Of a stretch of DNA of 64,000 bases, positions 39,341-53,404 are shown piece after piece. Position 1 is the first letter of the stretch. Every line of letters begins with the position of its first letter. The stretch comes from Odiellus spinosus (lineage: Eukaryota > Arthropoda > Arachnida > Opiliones > Phalangiidae): contig CAWUCO010000219.1 in the NCBI GenBank assembly GCA_963920705.1, forward strand, positions 1,488,001 through 1,552,000, written 5' to 3'. The notes below the pieces were generated by a model. It had not been told where the DNA came from. It worked only from the letters and a program-made list of their open reading frames with translations, and ran no database searches. A program made the translations under genes and the position numbers.

Positions 39341-42300
39341 AAATTTGTGGATCTGTACTTGGAAAATTTGTGGATCTGTACTTGGAAAATTTTTGGATCT
39401 GTACTTGGAAAATTTGTGGATCTGTACTTGGAAAATTAGTGGATCTCTACTTGTAAAATTTGTGGATCTCTACTTGTAAAATTTGTGGATCTGTACTTGG
39501 AAAATTTGTGGATCTGTACTGGGAAAATTTGTAAATCTATACTTGGAAAATATGTAAATCTATACTTGGAAAATTTGTGGATCTATCCTTGGATAATTTT
39601 TGGATCTATACTTGGAAAATTTTTGGATCTATACTTGGAAAATTTGTGAATCTATACTTGGAAAATTTGTGGATCTCTACTTGGAAAATTTGTGGAACTC
39701 TACTTGGAAAATTTGTGCATCTCTACTTGGAAAATTTGTGGATCTATACTTGTAAAATTTGTGGATCTATTTTTGGAAAATTTATGGATCTATTTTTGGA
39801 AAATTTGTAAATCTATAATTGGAAAATTCGTAAATCTATACTTGGAGAATTTGTGGATCTGTACTTGGAAAATTTGTGGATCTATACTTGGAAAATTTGT
39901 AAATCTATACTTGGAAAATTTGTAAATCTATACTTGGAAAAATTTTTGATCTATACTTGGAAAATTTGTGGGTCTGTACTTGGAAATTTTGTGGATCTGT
40001 ACTTGGAAAATTTGTGGATCTGTACTTGGAAAATTTGTGGATCTATACTTGGAAAATTTGTGGATCTATACTTGGAAAATTTGTGGATCTATACTTGGAA
40101 AATTTGTGGATCTATACTTGGAAAATTTGTGGATCTCTACTTGGAAAATTTGTGGATCTATACTTGGAAAATTTGTGGATCTATAATTGGAAAATTTGTG
40201 GATCTATTTTTGGAAAATTTGTAAATCTATACTTGAAAAATTTGTAAATCTATACTTGGAAAATTTGTAAATCTATACTTTGGAAAATTTGTAAATCTAT
40301 ACTTGGAAAATTTGTAAATCTATACTTGGAAAATTTGTAAATCTATACTTGGAAAATTTGTAAATCTATACTTGGAAAATTTGTAAATCTATACTTGGAA
40401 AATTTGTAAATCTATACTTGGAAAATTTGTAAATCTATACTTGGAAAATTTGTAAATCTATACTTGGAAAATTTGTAAATGTATACTTGGAAAATTTGTA
40501 AATCTATACTTGGAAAATTTTTTGATCTATACTTGGAAAATTTGTGGATCTGTACTTGGAAAATTTGTGGATCTGTACTTGGAAAATTTGTGGATCTGTA
40601 CTTGGAAAATTTGTGGATCTCTACTTGTAAAATTTATGGATCTGTACTTGGAAAATTTGTGGATCTGTACTTGGAAAATTTGTAAATCTATACTTGGAAA
40701 ATTTGTAAATCTATATTTGGAAAATTTGTAAATCTATACTTGGAAAATTTGTGGATCTATCCTTGGATAATTTGTGGATCTATACTTGGAAAATTTATGG
40801 ATCTATTTTTGGAAAATTTGTAAATCTATACTTGAAAAATTTGTAAATCTATACTTGGAAAATTTGTAAATCTATACTTGGAAAATTTGTAAATCTATAC
40901 TTGTAAAATTTGTAAATCTATACTTGGAAAATTTGTAAATATATACTTGGAAAATTTGTAAATCTATACTTGGAAAATTTGTAAATCTATACTTGGAAAA
41001 TTTGTAAATCTATACTTGGAAAATTTGTAAATCTATACTTGGAAAATTTGTAAATCTATACTTGGAAAATTTGTAAATCTATACTTGGAAAATTTGTAAA
41101 TCTATACTTGGAAAATTTTTGGATCTATACTTGGAAAATTTGTGTATCTATACTTGGAAAATTTGATGATCTCTACTTGGAAAATTTGTGGATCTCTACT
41201 TGGAAAATTTGTGGATCTCTACTTGGAAAATTTGATGATCTCTACTTGGAAAATTTGTGGATCTCTACTTGGAAAATTTGTAAATCTATACTTGGAAAAT
41301 TTGTGGATCTGTACTTGGAAAATTTGTGGATCTGTACTTGGAAAATTTGTGGATCTGTACTAGGAAAATTTGTGGATCTGTACTTGGAAAATTTGTAAAT
41401 CTATACTTGGAAAATTTGTAAATCTATATTTGGAAAATTTGTAAATCTATACTTGGAAAATTTGTGGATCTATCCTTGGATAATTTGTGGATCTATGCTT
41501 GGAAAATTTGTGGATCTATACTTGGAAAATTTGTGGATCTATACTTGGAAAATTTGTATATCTCTACTTGGAAAATTTGTGGATCTATACTTGGAAAATT
41601 TGTGGATCTATACTTGGAAAATTTGTGGATCTATTTTTGGAAAATTTGTAAATCTATACTTGAAAAATTTGTAAATCTATACTTGGAAATTTTGTAAATC
41701 TATACTTGGAAAATTTGTAAATCTAAACTTGGAAAATTTGTAAATCTATACTTGGAAAATTTGTAAATCTATACTTGGAAAATTTGTGGATCTGTACTTG
41801 GAAAATTTGTGGATCTGTACTTGGAAATTTTGTGGATCTCTACTTGTAAAATTTGTGGATCTCTACTTGTAAAATTTGTGGATCTGTACTTGGAAAATTT
41901 GTAAATCTATACTTGGAAAATTTGTAAATCTATATTTGGAAAATGTGTAAATCTATACTTGGAAAATTTGTGGATCTATCCTTGGATAATTTGTGGATCT
42001 CTACTTGGAAAATTTGTGGATCTCTACTTGGAAAATTTGTGGATCTATACTTAGAAAATTTGTGGATCTATACTTGGAAAATTTGTGGATCTATTTTTGG
42101 AAAATTTGTAAATCTATACTTGTAAAATTTGTAAATCTATACTTGTAAAATTTGTAAATCTATACTTGTAAAATTTGTAAATCTATACTTGGAAAATTTG
42201 TAAATCTATACTAGCAAAATTTGTAAATCTATACTTGGAAAATTTGTAAATCTATACTTGTAAAATTTGTAAATGTATACTTGTAAAATTTGTAAATCTA

Positions 42301-44699
42301 TACTTGTAAAATTTGTAAATCTATACTTGGAAAATTTGTAAATCTATACTTGGAAAATTTGTAAATCTATACTTGGAAAATTTGTCAATCTATACTTGGA
42401 AAATTTGTAAATCTATACTTGGAAAATTTGTAAATCTATACTTGGAAAATTTGTAAATCTATACTTGTAAAATTTGTAAATCTATACTTGTAAAATTTTT
42501 AAATCTATACTTGGAAAATTTGTAAATCTATACTTGGAAAATTTGTAAATCTATACTTGGAAAATTTGTAAATCTATACTTGGAAAATTTGTAAATCTAT
42601 ACTTGGAAAATTTGTAAATCTATACTTGGAAAATTTGTAAATCTATACTTGGAAAATTTTTGGATCTAAACTTGGAAAATTTGTGGATCTATACTTGGAA
42701 AATTTGTGGATCTCTACTTGTAAAATTTGTGGATCTCTACTTGGAAAATTTGTGGATCTCTACTTGGAAAATTTGATGATCTCTACTTGGAAAATTTGTG
42801 GATCTCTACTAGTAAATTTGTGGATCTGTACTTGGAAAATTTGTGGATCTGTACTTGGAAAATTTGTGGATCTGTAGTTGGAAAATTTGTGGATCTCTAC
42901 TTGGAAAATTTGTGGATCTCTACTTGGAAAATTTGTGGATCTATACTTGTAAAATTTGTGGATCTATACCTGGAAAATTTATGGATCTATTTTTGGAAAA
43001 TTTGTAAATCTATAATTGGAAAATTCTTAAATCTATACTTGGAGAATTTGTGGTTCTGTACTTGGAAAATTTGTGGATCTATACTTGTAAAATTTGTGGA
43101 TCTATACTTGGAAAATTTATGATCTATTTTTGGAAAATTTGTAAATCTATACTTGGAAAATTCGTAAATCTATACTTGGAGAATTTGTAAATCTATGCTT
43201 GAAAAATTTGTAAATCTATACTTGGAAAATTTGTGGATCTGTACTTGGAAAATTTGTGGATCTGTACTTGGAAAATTTGTGGATCTGTACTTGGAAAATT
43301 TGTGGATCTATCCTTGGATAATTTTTGGATCTATACTTGGAAAATTTTTGGATCTATACTTGGAAAATTTGTGGATCTATACTTGGAAAATTTGTGGATC
43401 TCTACTTGGAAAATTTGTGGATCTCTACTTGGAAAATTTGTGGATCTCTACTTGGAAAATTTGTGGATCTCTACTTGGAAAATTTGTGGATCTATACTTG
43501 GAAAATTTGTGGATCTATACTTGGAAAATTTGTAAATCTATACTTGGAAAATTTGTAAATCTATACTTGAAAAATTTGTAAATCTATACTTGGAAAATTT
43601 GTAAATCTATACTTGGAAAATTTGTAAATCTATACTTGGAAAATTTGTAAATCTATACTTGGAAAATTTGTAAATCTATACTTGGAAAATTTGTAAATGT
43701 ATACTTGGAAAATTTGTAAATCTATACTTGGAAAATTTTTTGATCTTACTTGGAAAATTTGTGGATCTGTACTTGGAAAATTTGTGGATCTGTACTTGGA
43801 AAATTTGTGGATCTGTACTTGGAAAATTTGTGGATCTCTACTTGTAAAATTTGTGGATCTCTACTTGTAAAATTTGTGGATCTGTACTTGGAAAATTTGT
43901 GTATCTCTACTTGGAAAATTTGTAAATCTATACTTGGAAAATTTGTAAATCTATATTTGGAAAATTTGTAAATCTATACTTGGAAAATTTGTGGATCTAT
44001 CCTTGGATAATTTTTGGATCTCTACTTGGAAAATTTGTGGATCTCTACTTGGAAAATTTGTGGATCTATACTTAGAAAATTTGTGGATCTATACTTGGAA
44101 AATTTGTGGATCTATTTTTGGAAAATTTGTAAATCTATACTTGGAAAATTTGTAAATCTATACTTGTAAAATTTGTAAATCTATACTTGTAAAATTTGTA
44201 AATCTATACTTGTAAAATTTGTAAATCTATACTTGGAAAATTTGTAAATCTATACTTGGAAAATTTGTAAATCTATACTTGGAAAATTTGTAAATGTATA
44301 CTTGTAAAATTTGTAAATCTATACTTGTAAAATTTTTAAATCTATACTTGGAAAATTTGTAAATCTATACTTGGAAAATTTGTAAATCTATACTTGGAAA
44401 ATTTGTAAATCTATACTTGGAAAATTTATCAATCTATACTTGGAAAATTTGTAAATCTATACTTGGAAAATTTGTAAATCTATACTTGGAAAATTTGTAA
44501 ATCTATACTTGTAAAATTTGTAAATCTATACTTGTAAAATTTTTAAATCTATACTTGGAAAATTTGTAAATCTATACTTGGAAAATTTGTAAATCTATAC
44601 TTGGAAAATTTGTAAATCTATACTTGGAAAATTTGTAAATCTATACTTGGAAAATTTGTAAATCTATACTTGGAAAATTTGTAAATCTATACTTGGAAA

Positions 44700-47600
44700 A
44701 TTTTTGGATCTAAACTTGGAAAATTTGTGGATCTATACTTGGAAAATTTGTGGATCTCTACTTGGAAAATTTGTGGATCTCTACTTGGAAAATTTGTAAA
44801 TCTATACTTGGAAAATTTGTGGATCTGTACTTGGAAAATTTGTGGATCTGTACTTGGAAAATTTGTGGATCTGTACTTGGAAAATTTGTGGATCTGTACT
44901 TGGAAAATTTGTGGATCTGTACTTGGAAAATTTGTGGATCTCTACTTGTAAAATTTGTGGATCTGTACTTGGAAAATTTGTGGATCTGTACTTGGAAAAA
45001 GTTGTAAATCTATACTTGGAAAATTTGTAAATCTATATTTGGAAAATTTGTAAATCTATACTTGGAAAATTTGTGGATCTATCCTTGGATAATTTGTGGA
45101 TCTATACTTGGAAAATTTATGGATCTATTTTTGGAAAATTTGTAAATCTATACTTGAAAAATTTGTAAATCTATACTTGGAAAATTTGTAAATCTATACT
45201 TGGAAAATTTGTAAATCTATACTTGTAAAATTTGTAAATCTATACTTGGAAAATTTGTAAATATATACTTGGAAAATTTGTAAATCTATACTTGGAAAAT
45301 TTGTAAATCTATACTTGGAAAATTTGTAAATCTATACTTGGAAAATTTGTAAATCTATACTTGGAAAATTTGTAAATCTATACTTGGAAAATTTGTAAAT
45401 CTATACTTGGAAAATTTTTGGATCTATACTTGGAAAATTTGTGTATCTATACTTGGAAAATTTGATGATCTCTACTTGGAAAATTTGTGGATCTCTACTT
45501 GGAAAATTTGTGGATCTCTACTTGGAAAATTTGATGATCTCTACTTGGAAAATTTGTGGATCTCTACTTGGAAAATTTGTAAATCTATACTTGGAAAATT
45601 TGTGGATCTGTACTTGGAAAATTTGTGGATCTGTACTTGGAAAATTTGTGGATCTGTACTTGGAAAATTTGTGGATCTGTACTTGGAAAATTTGTAAATC
45701 TATACTTGGAAAATTTGTAAATCTATATTTGGAAAATTTGTAAATCTATACTTGGAAAATTTGTGGATCTATCCTTGGATAATTTGTGGATCTATGCTTG
45801 GAAAATTTGTGGATCTATACTTGGAAAATTTTTTTATCTATACTTGGAAAATTTGTGGATCTCTACTTGGAAAATTTGTGGATCTATACTTGGAAAATTT
45901 GTGGATCTATACTTGGAAAATTTGTGGATCTATTTTTGGAAAATTTGTAAATCTATACTTGAAAAATTTGTAAATCTATACTTGGAAAATTTGTAAATCT
46001 ATACTTGGAAAATTTGTAAATCTAAACTTGGAAAATTTGTAAATCTATACTTGGAAAATTTGTAAATCTATACTTGGAAAATTTTTGGATCTATACTTGG
46101 AAAATTTGTGGATCTGTACTTGGAAAATTTGTGGATCTGTACTTGGAAAATTTGTGGATTTGTACTTGGAAATTTTGTGGATCTCTACTTGTAAAATTTG
46201 AGGATCTATACTTGTAAAATTTGTGGATCTGTACTTGGAAAATTTGTAAATCTATACTTGGAAAATTTGTAAATCTATATTTGGAAAATATGTAAATCTA
46301 TACTTGGAAAATTTGTGGATCTATCCTTGGATAATTTGTGGATCTCTACTTGGAAAATTTGTGGATCTCTACTTGGAAAATTTGTGGATCTATACTTAGA
46401 AAATTTGTGGATCTATACTAGGAAAATTTGTGGATCTATTTTTGGAAAATTTGTAAATCTATACTTGTAAAATTTGTAAATCTATACTTGTAAAATTTGT
46501 AAATCTATACTTGTAAAATTTGTAAATCTATACTTGGAAAATTTGTAAATCTATACTTGGAAAATTTGTAAATCTATACTTGGAAAATTTGTAAATGTAT
46601 ACTTGTAAAATTTGTAAATCTATACTTGTAAAATTTGTAAATCTATACTTGGAAAATTTGTAAATCTATACTTGGAAAATTTGTAAATCTATACTTGGAA
46701 AATTTGTCAATCTATACTTGGAAAATTTGTAAATCTATACTTGGAAAATTTGTAAATGTATACTTGTAAAATTTGTAAATCTATACTTGTAAAATTTTTA
46801 AATCTATACTTGGAAAATTTGTAAATCTATACTTGGAAAATTTGTAAATCTATACTTGGAAAATTTGTAAATGTATACTTGGAAAATTTATCAATCTATA
46901 CTTGGAAAATTTGTAAATCTATACTTGGAAAATTTGTAAATCTATACTTGGAAAATTTGTAAATCTATACTTGTAAAATTTGTAAATCTATACTTGTAAA
47001 ATTTTTAAATCTATACTTGGAAAATTTGTAAATCTATACTTGGAAAATTTGTAAATCTATACTTGGAAAATTTGTAAATCTATACTTGGAAAATTTGTAA
47101 ATCTATACTTGGAAAATTTATAAATCTATACTTGGAAAATTTGTAAATCTATACTTGGAAAATTTTTGGATCTAAACTTGGAAAATTTGTGGATCTATAC
47201 TTGGAAAATTTGTGGATCTCTACTTGGAAAATTTGTGGATCTCTACTTGGAAAATTTGTAAATCTATACTTGGAAAATTTGTGGATCTGTACTTGGAAAA
47301 TTTGTGGATCTGTACTTGGAAAATTTGTGGATCTGTACTTGGAAAATTTGTGGATCTGTACTTGGAAAATTTGTGGATCTGTACTTGGAAAATTTGTGGA
47401 TCTCTACTTGTAAAATTTGTGGATCTGTACTTGGAAAATTTGTGGATCTGTACTTGGAAAAAGTTGTAAATCTATACTTGGAAAATTTGTAAATCTATAT
47501 TTGGAAAATTTGTAAATCTATACTTGGAAAATTTGTGGATCTATCCTTGGATAATTTGTGGATCTATACTTGGAAAATTTATGGATCTATTTTTGGAAAA

Positions 47601-50460
47601 TTTGTAAATCTATACTTGAAAAATTTGTAAATCTATACTTGGAAAATTTGTAAATCTATACTTGGAAAATTTGTAAATCTATACTTGTAAAATTTGTAAA
47701 TCTATACTTGGAAAATTTGTAAATATATACTTGGAAAATTTGTAAATCTATACTTGGAAAATTTGTAAATCTATACTTGGAAAATTTGTAAATCTATACT
47801 TGGAAAATTTGTAAATCTATACTTGGAAAATTTGTAAATCTATACTTGGAAAATTTGTAAATCTATACTTGGAAAATTTTTGGATCTATACTTGGAAAAT
47901 TTGTGTATCTATACTTGGAAAATTTGATGATCTCTACTTGGAAAATTTGTGGATCTCTACTTGGAAAATTTGTGGATCTCTACTTGGAAAATTTGATGAT
48001 CTCTACTTGGAAAATTTGTGGATCTCTACTTGGAAAATTTGTAAATCTATACTTGGAAAATTTGTGGATCTGTACTTGGAAAATTTGTGGATCTGTACTT
48101 GGAAAATTTGTGGATCTGTACTTGGAAAATTTGTGGATCTGTACTTGGAAAATTTGTAAATCTATACTTGGAAAATTTGTAAATCTATATTTGGAAAATT
48201 TGTAAATCTATACTTGGAAAATTTGTGGATCTATCCTTGGATAATTTGTGGATCTATGCTTGGAAAATTTGTGGATCTATACTTGGAAAATTTTTTTATC
48301 TATACTTGGAAAATTTGTGGATCTCTACTTGGAAAATTTGTGGATCTATACTTGGAAAATTTGTGGATCTATACTTGGAAAATTTGTGGATCTATTTTTG
48401 GAAAATTTGTAAATCTATACTTGAAAAATTTGTAAATCTATACTTGGAAAATTTGTAAATCTATACTTGGAAAATTTGTAAATCTAAACTTGGAAAATTT
48501 GTAAATCTATACTTGGAAAATTTGTAAATCTATACTTGTAAAATTTGTAAATCTATACTTGTAAAATTTTTAAATCTATACTTGGAAAATTTGTAAATCT
48601 ATACTTGGAAAATTTGTAAATCTATACTTGGAAAATTTGTAAATCTATACTTGGAAAATTTGTAAATCTATACTTGGAAAATTTGTAAATCTATACTTGG
48701 AAAATTTGTAAATCTATACTTGGAAAATTTTTGGATCTAAACTTGGAAAATTTGTGGATCTATACTTGGAAAATTTGTGGATCTCTACTTGGAAAATTTG
48801 TGGATCTCTACTTGGAAAATTTGTAAATCTATACTTGGAAAATTTGTGGATCTGTACTTGGAAAATTTGTGGATCTGTACTTGGAAAATTTGTGGATCTG
48901 TACTTGGAAAATTTGTGGATCTGTACTTGGAAAATTTGTGGATCTGTACTTGGAAAATTTGTGGATCTCTACTTGTAAAATTTGTGGATCTGTACTTGGA
49001 AAATTTGTGGATCTGTACTTGGAAAAAGTTGTAAATCTATACTTGGAAAATTTGTAAATCTATATTTGGAAAATTTGTAAATCTATACTTGGAAAATTTG
49101 TGGATCTATCCTTGGATAATTTGTGGATCTATACTTGGAAAATTTATGGATCTATTTTTGGAAAATTTGTAAATCTATACTTGAAAAATTTGTAAATCTA
49201 TACTTGGAAAATTTGTAAATCTATACTTGGAAAATTTGTAAATCTATACTTGTAAAATTTGTAAATCTATACTTGGAAAATTTGTAAATATATACTTGGA
49301 AAATTTGTAAATCTATACTTGGAAAATTTGTAAATCTATACTTGGAAAATTTGTAAATCTATACTTGGAAAATTTGTAAATCTATACTTGGAAAATTTGT
49401 AAATCTATACTTGGAAAATTTGTAAATCTATACTTGGAAAATTTTTGGATCTATACTTGGAAAATTTGTGTATCTATACTTGGAAAATTTGATGATCTCT
49501 ACTTGGAAAATTTGTGGATCTCTACTTGGAAAATTTGTGGATCTCTACTTGGAAAATTTGATGATCTCTACTTGGAAAATTTGTGGATCTCTACTTGGAA
49601 AATTTGTAAATCTATACTTGGAAAATTTGTGGATCTGTACTTGGAAAATTTGTGGATCTGTACTTGGAAAATTTGTGGATCTGTACTTGGAAAATTTGTG
49701 GATCTGTACTTGGAAAATTTGTAAATCTATACTTGGAAAATTTGTAAATCTATATTTGGAAAATTTGTAAATCTATACTTGGAAAATTTGTGGATCTATC
49801 CTTGGATAATTTGTGGATCTATGCTTGGAAAATTTGTGGATCTATACTTGGAAAATTTTTTTATCTATACTTGGAAAATTTGTGGATCTCTACTTGGAAA
49901 ATTTGTGGATCTATACTTGGAAAATTTGTGGATCTATACTTGGAAAATTTGTGGATCTATTTTTGGAAAATTTGTAAATCTATACTTGGAAAATTTGTAA
50001 ATCTATACTTGGAAAATTTGTAAATCTAAACTTGGAAAATTTGTAAATCTATACTTGGAAAATTTGTAAATCTATACTTGGAAAATTTTTGGATCTATAC
50101 TTGGAAAATTTGTGGATCTGTACTTGGAAAATTTGTGGATCTGTACTTGGAAAATTTGTGGATTTGTACTTGGAAATTTTGTGGATCTCTACTTGTAAAA
50201 TTTGAGGATCTATACTTGTAAAATTTGTGGATCTGTACTTGGAAAATTTGTAAATCTATACTTGGAAAATTTGTAAATCTATATTTGGAAAATATGTAAA
50301 TCTATACTTGGAAAATTTGTGGATCTATCCTTGGATAATTTGTGGATCTCTACTTGGAAAATTTGTGGATCTCTACTTGGAAAATTTGTGGATCTATACT
50401 TAGAAAATTTGTGGATCTATACTAGGAAAATTTGTGGATCTATTTTTGGAAAATTTGTAA
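44700..50460 (+). repeat. 2,462-bp and 1,565-bp HOR copies marked by a 24-bp monomer
   Basis: The unit GGAAAAAGTTGTAAATC, one base over length, occurs near 44996, 47458 and 49023. Flanking tracts at 44727, 47189 and 48754 and at 45407, 47869 and 49434 keep the same shifts: 2,462 bp (107 monomers plus 1) and 1,565 bp (68 monomers plus 1). The middle copy is shorter by 897 bp (39 monomers). It lacks the section with GGATTTGTACTTGG and TTTGAGGATCTATAC seen at 46,080-46,970 and 50,080-50,800. A related module without the 24-bp unit lies at 41.1-41.7 kb. Confidence 0.87.
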
Positions 50461-51009
50461 ATCTATACTTGTAAAATTTGTAAATCTATACTTGTAAAAT
50501 TTGTAAATCTATACTTGTAAAATTTGTAAATCTATACTTGGAAAATTTGTAAATCTATACTTGGAAAATTTGTAAATCTATACTTGGAAAATTTGTAAAT
50601 CTATACTTGGAAAATTTGTAAATGTATACTTGTAAAATTTGTAAATCTATACTTGTAAAATTTGTAAATCTATACTTGGAAAATTTGTAAATCTATACTT
50701 GGAAAATTTGTAAATCTATACTTGGAAAATTTGTCAATCTATACTTGGAAAATTTGTAAATCTATACTTGGAAAATTTGTAAATCTATACTTGGAAAATT
50801 TGTAAATCTATACTTGTAAAATTTGTAAATCTATACTTGTAAAATTTTTAAATCTATACTTGGAAAATTTGTAAATCTATACTTGGAAAATTTGTAAATC
50901 TATACTTGGAAAATTTGTAAATCTATACTTGGAAAATTTGTAAATCTATACTTGGAAAATTTGTAAATCTATACTTGGAAAATTTGTAAATCTATACTTG
51001 GAAAATTTT

Positions 51010-53404
51010 TGGATCTAAACTTGGAAAATTTGTGGATCTATACTTGGAAAATTTGTGGATCTCTACTTGGAAAATTTGTGGATCTCTACTTGGAAAATTT
51101 GTGGATCTCTACTTGGAAAATTTGATGATCTCTACTTGGAAAATTTGTGGATCTCTACTAGTAAATTTGTGGATCTGTACTTGGAAAATTTGTGGATCTG
51201 TACTTGGAAAATTTGTGGATCTGTAGTTGGAAAATTTGTGGATCTCTACTTGGAAAATTTGTGGATCTCTACTTGGAAAATTTGTGGATCTATACTTGTA
51301 AAATTTGTGGATCTATACTTGGAAAATTTATGGATCTATTTTTGGAAAATTTGTAAATCTATAATTGGAAAATTCTTAAATCTATACTTGGAGAATTTGT
51401 GGTTCTGTACTTGGAAAATTTGTGGATCTATACTTGTAAAATTTGTGGATCTATACTTGGAAAATTTATGATCTATTTTTGGAAAATTTGTAAATCTATA
51501 CTTGGAAAATTCGTAAATCTATACTTGGAGAATTTGTAAATCTATGCTTGAAAAATTTGTAAATCTATACTTGGAAAATTTGTGGATCTGTACTTGGAAA
51601 ATTTGTGGATCTGTACTTGGAAAATTTGTGGATCTGTACTTGGAAAATTTGTGGATCTCTACTTGTAAAATTTGTGGATCTCTACTTGGAAAATTTGTGG
51701 ATCTCTACTTGTAAAATTTGTGGATCTCTACTTGTAAAATTTGTGGATCTGTACTTGGAAAATTTGTAGATCTGTACTGGGAAAATTTGTAAATCTATAC
51801 TTGGAAAATATGTAAATCTATACTTGGAAAATTTGTGGATCTATCCTTGGATAATTTTTGGATCTATACTTGGAAAATTTTTGGATCTATACTTGGAAAA
51901 TTTGTGGATCTATACTTGGAAAATTTGTGGATCTCTACTTGGAAAATTTGTGGATCTCTACTTGGAAAATTTGTGGATCTCTACTTGGAAAATTTGTGGA
52001 TCTCTACTTGGAAAATTTGTGGATCTATACTTGGAAAATTTGTGGATCTATACTTGGAAAATTTGTAAATCTATACTTGGAAAATTTGTAAATCTATACT
52101 TGAAAAATTTGTAAATCTATACTTGTAAAATTTGTAAATCTATACTTGTAAAATTTGTAAATCTATACTTGTAAAATTTGTAAATCTATACTTGGAAAAT
52201 TTGTAAATCTATACTTGGAAAATTTGTAAATCTATACTTGGAAAATTTGTAAATCTATACTTGGAAAATTTGTAAATGTATACTTGTAAAATTTGTAAAT
52301 CTATACTTGTAAAATTTGTAAATCTATACTTGGAAAATTTGTAAATCTATACTTGGAAAATTTGTAAATCTATACTTGGAAAATTTGTCAATCTATACTT
52401 GGAAAATTTGTAAATCTATACTTGGAAAATTTGTAAATCTATACTTGGAAAATTTGTAAATCTATACTTGTAAAATTTGTAAATCTATACTTGTAAAATT
52501 TTTAAATCTATACTTGGAAAATTTGTAAATCTATACTTGGAAAATTTGTAAATCTATACTTGGAAAATTTGTAAATCTATACTTGGAAAATTTGTAAATC
52601 TATACTTGGAAAATTTGTAAATCTATACTTGGAAAATTTGTAAATCTATACTTGGAAAATTTTTGGATCTAAACTTGGAAAATTTGTGGATCTATACTTG
52701 GAAAATTTGTGGATCTCTACTTGGAAAATTTGGGGATCTCTACTTGGAAAATTTGTGGATCTCTACTTGGAAAATTTGATGATCTCTACTTGGAAAATTT
52801 GTGGATCTCTACTAGTAAATTTGTGGATCTGTACTTGGAAAATTTGTGGATCTGTACTTGGAAAATTTGTGGATCTGTAGTTGGAAAATTTGTGGATCTC
52901 TACTTGGAAAATTTGTGGATCTCTACTTGGAAAATTTGTGGATCTATACTTGTAAAATTTGTGGATCTATACCTGGAAAATTTATGGATCTATTTTTGGA
53001 AAATTTGTAAATCTATAATTGGAAAATTCTTAAATCTATACTTGGAGAATTTGTGGTTCTGTACTTGGAAAATTTGTGGATCTATACTTGTAAAATTTGT
53101 GGATCTATACTTGGAAAATTTATGATCTATTTTTGGAAAATTTGTAAATCTATACTTGGAAAATTCGTAAATCTATACTTGGAGAATTTGTAAATCTATG
53201 CTTGAAAAATTTGTAAATCTATACTTGGAAAATTTGTGGATCTGTACTTGGAAAATTTGTGGATCTGTACTTGGAAAATTTGTGGATCTGTACTTGGAAA
53301 ATTTGTGGATCTATCCTTGGATAATTTTTGGATCTATACTGGGAAAATTTTTGGATCTATACTTGGAAAATTTGTGGATCTATACTTGGAAAATTTGTGG
53401 ATCT
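51010..53404 (+). repeat. 1,654-bp HOR, second copy cut off by the G block
   Basis: Tracts at 51032 and 51055 recur at 52686 and 52709 (shift 1,654 bp, 72 monomers minus 2). Shared rarities are TTTGATGATC, CTACTAGTAAATTTG (one base short), CTGTAGTTGG, AATTCTTAAATC, GTGGTTCTGTAC and TTTATGATCTATTTTTGG (one base short). A third, older copy is at 42,660-43,200. The second copy breaks off after about 720 bp at the switch to G-family units near 53405. Confidence 0.87.

Larger units (their letters stand above)
16501..40000 (+). repeat. K-family zone 2, TTCGTAAAT-marked HORs
   Basis: From about 16590 a marker unit GGAAAATTCGTAAATC, usually followed by ACTTGGAGAATTTG and CTATGCTTGAAAAATTTG, appears again and again; it is absent from 5-16.5 kb. 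From about 20.3 kb a second marker, CTATCCTTGGATAATTT, joins it. Typical modules run in the order TTTTTGGATCTATAC, GGATCTATAC, GGATCTCTAC (several), GGATCTGTAC (several), then AAATCTATAC (several). No gene or mobile element is seen. Confidence 0.9.
40001..53404 (+). repeat. K-family zone 3, homogeneous AAATC runs and large HORs
   Basis: Long uninterrupted runs of AAATCTATACTTGG units (for example 40280-40500, 40850-41105 and 42520-42660), with interspersed ACTTGTAAAATTTG, AAATGTATAC and GTCAATCTATAC variants. These separate GG-type modules carrying TATCCTTGGATAATTT. Because each AAATC unit supplies TAA in one frame, openings are short here. One 24-bp unit occurs near 40271 (ATACTTTGGAAAA), a 22-bp unit at about 43746 (GATCTTACTTGG), and others are listed with the HORs. 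Nothing but satellite is visible. Confidence 0.9.

Noticed and set aside
40260-40510. Possible replication origin because of A/T richness
   Set aside because: The composition is the same as the rest of the array and no distinct origin element can be recognised by eye.
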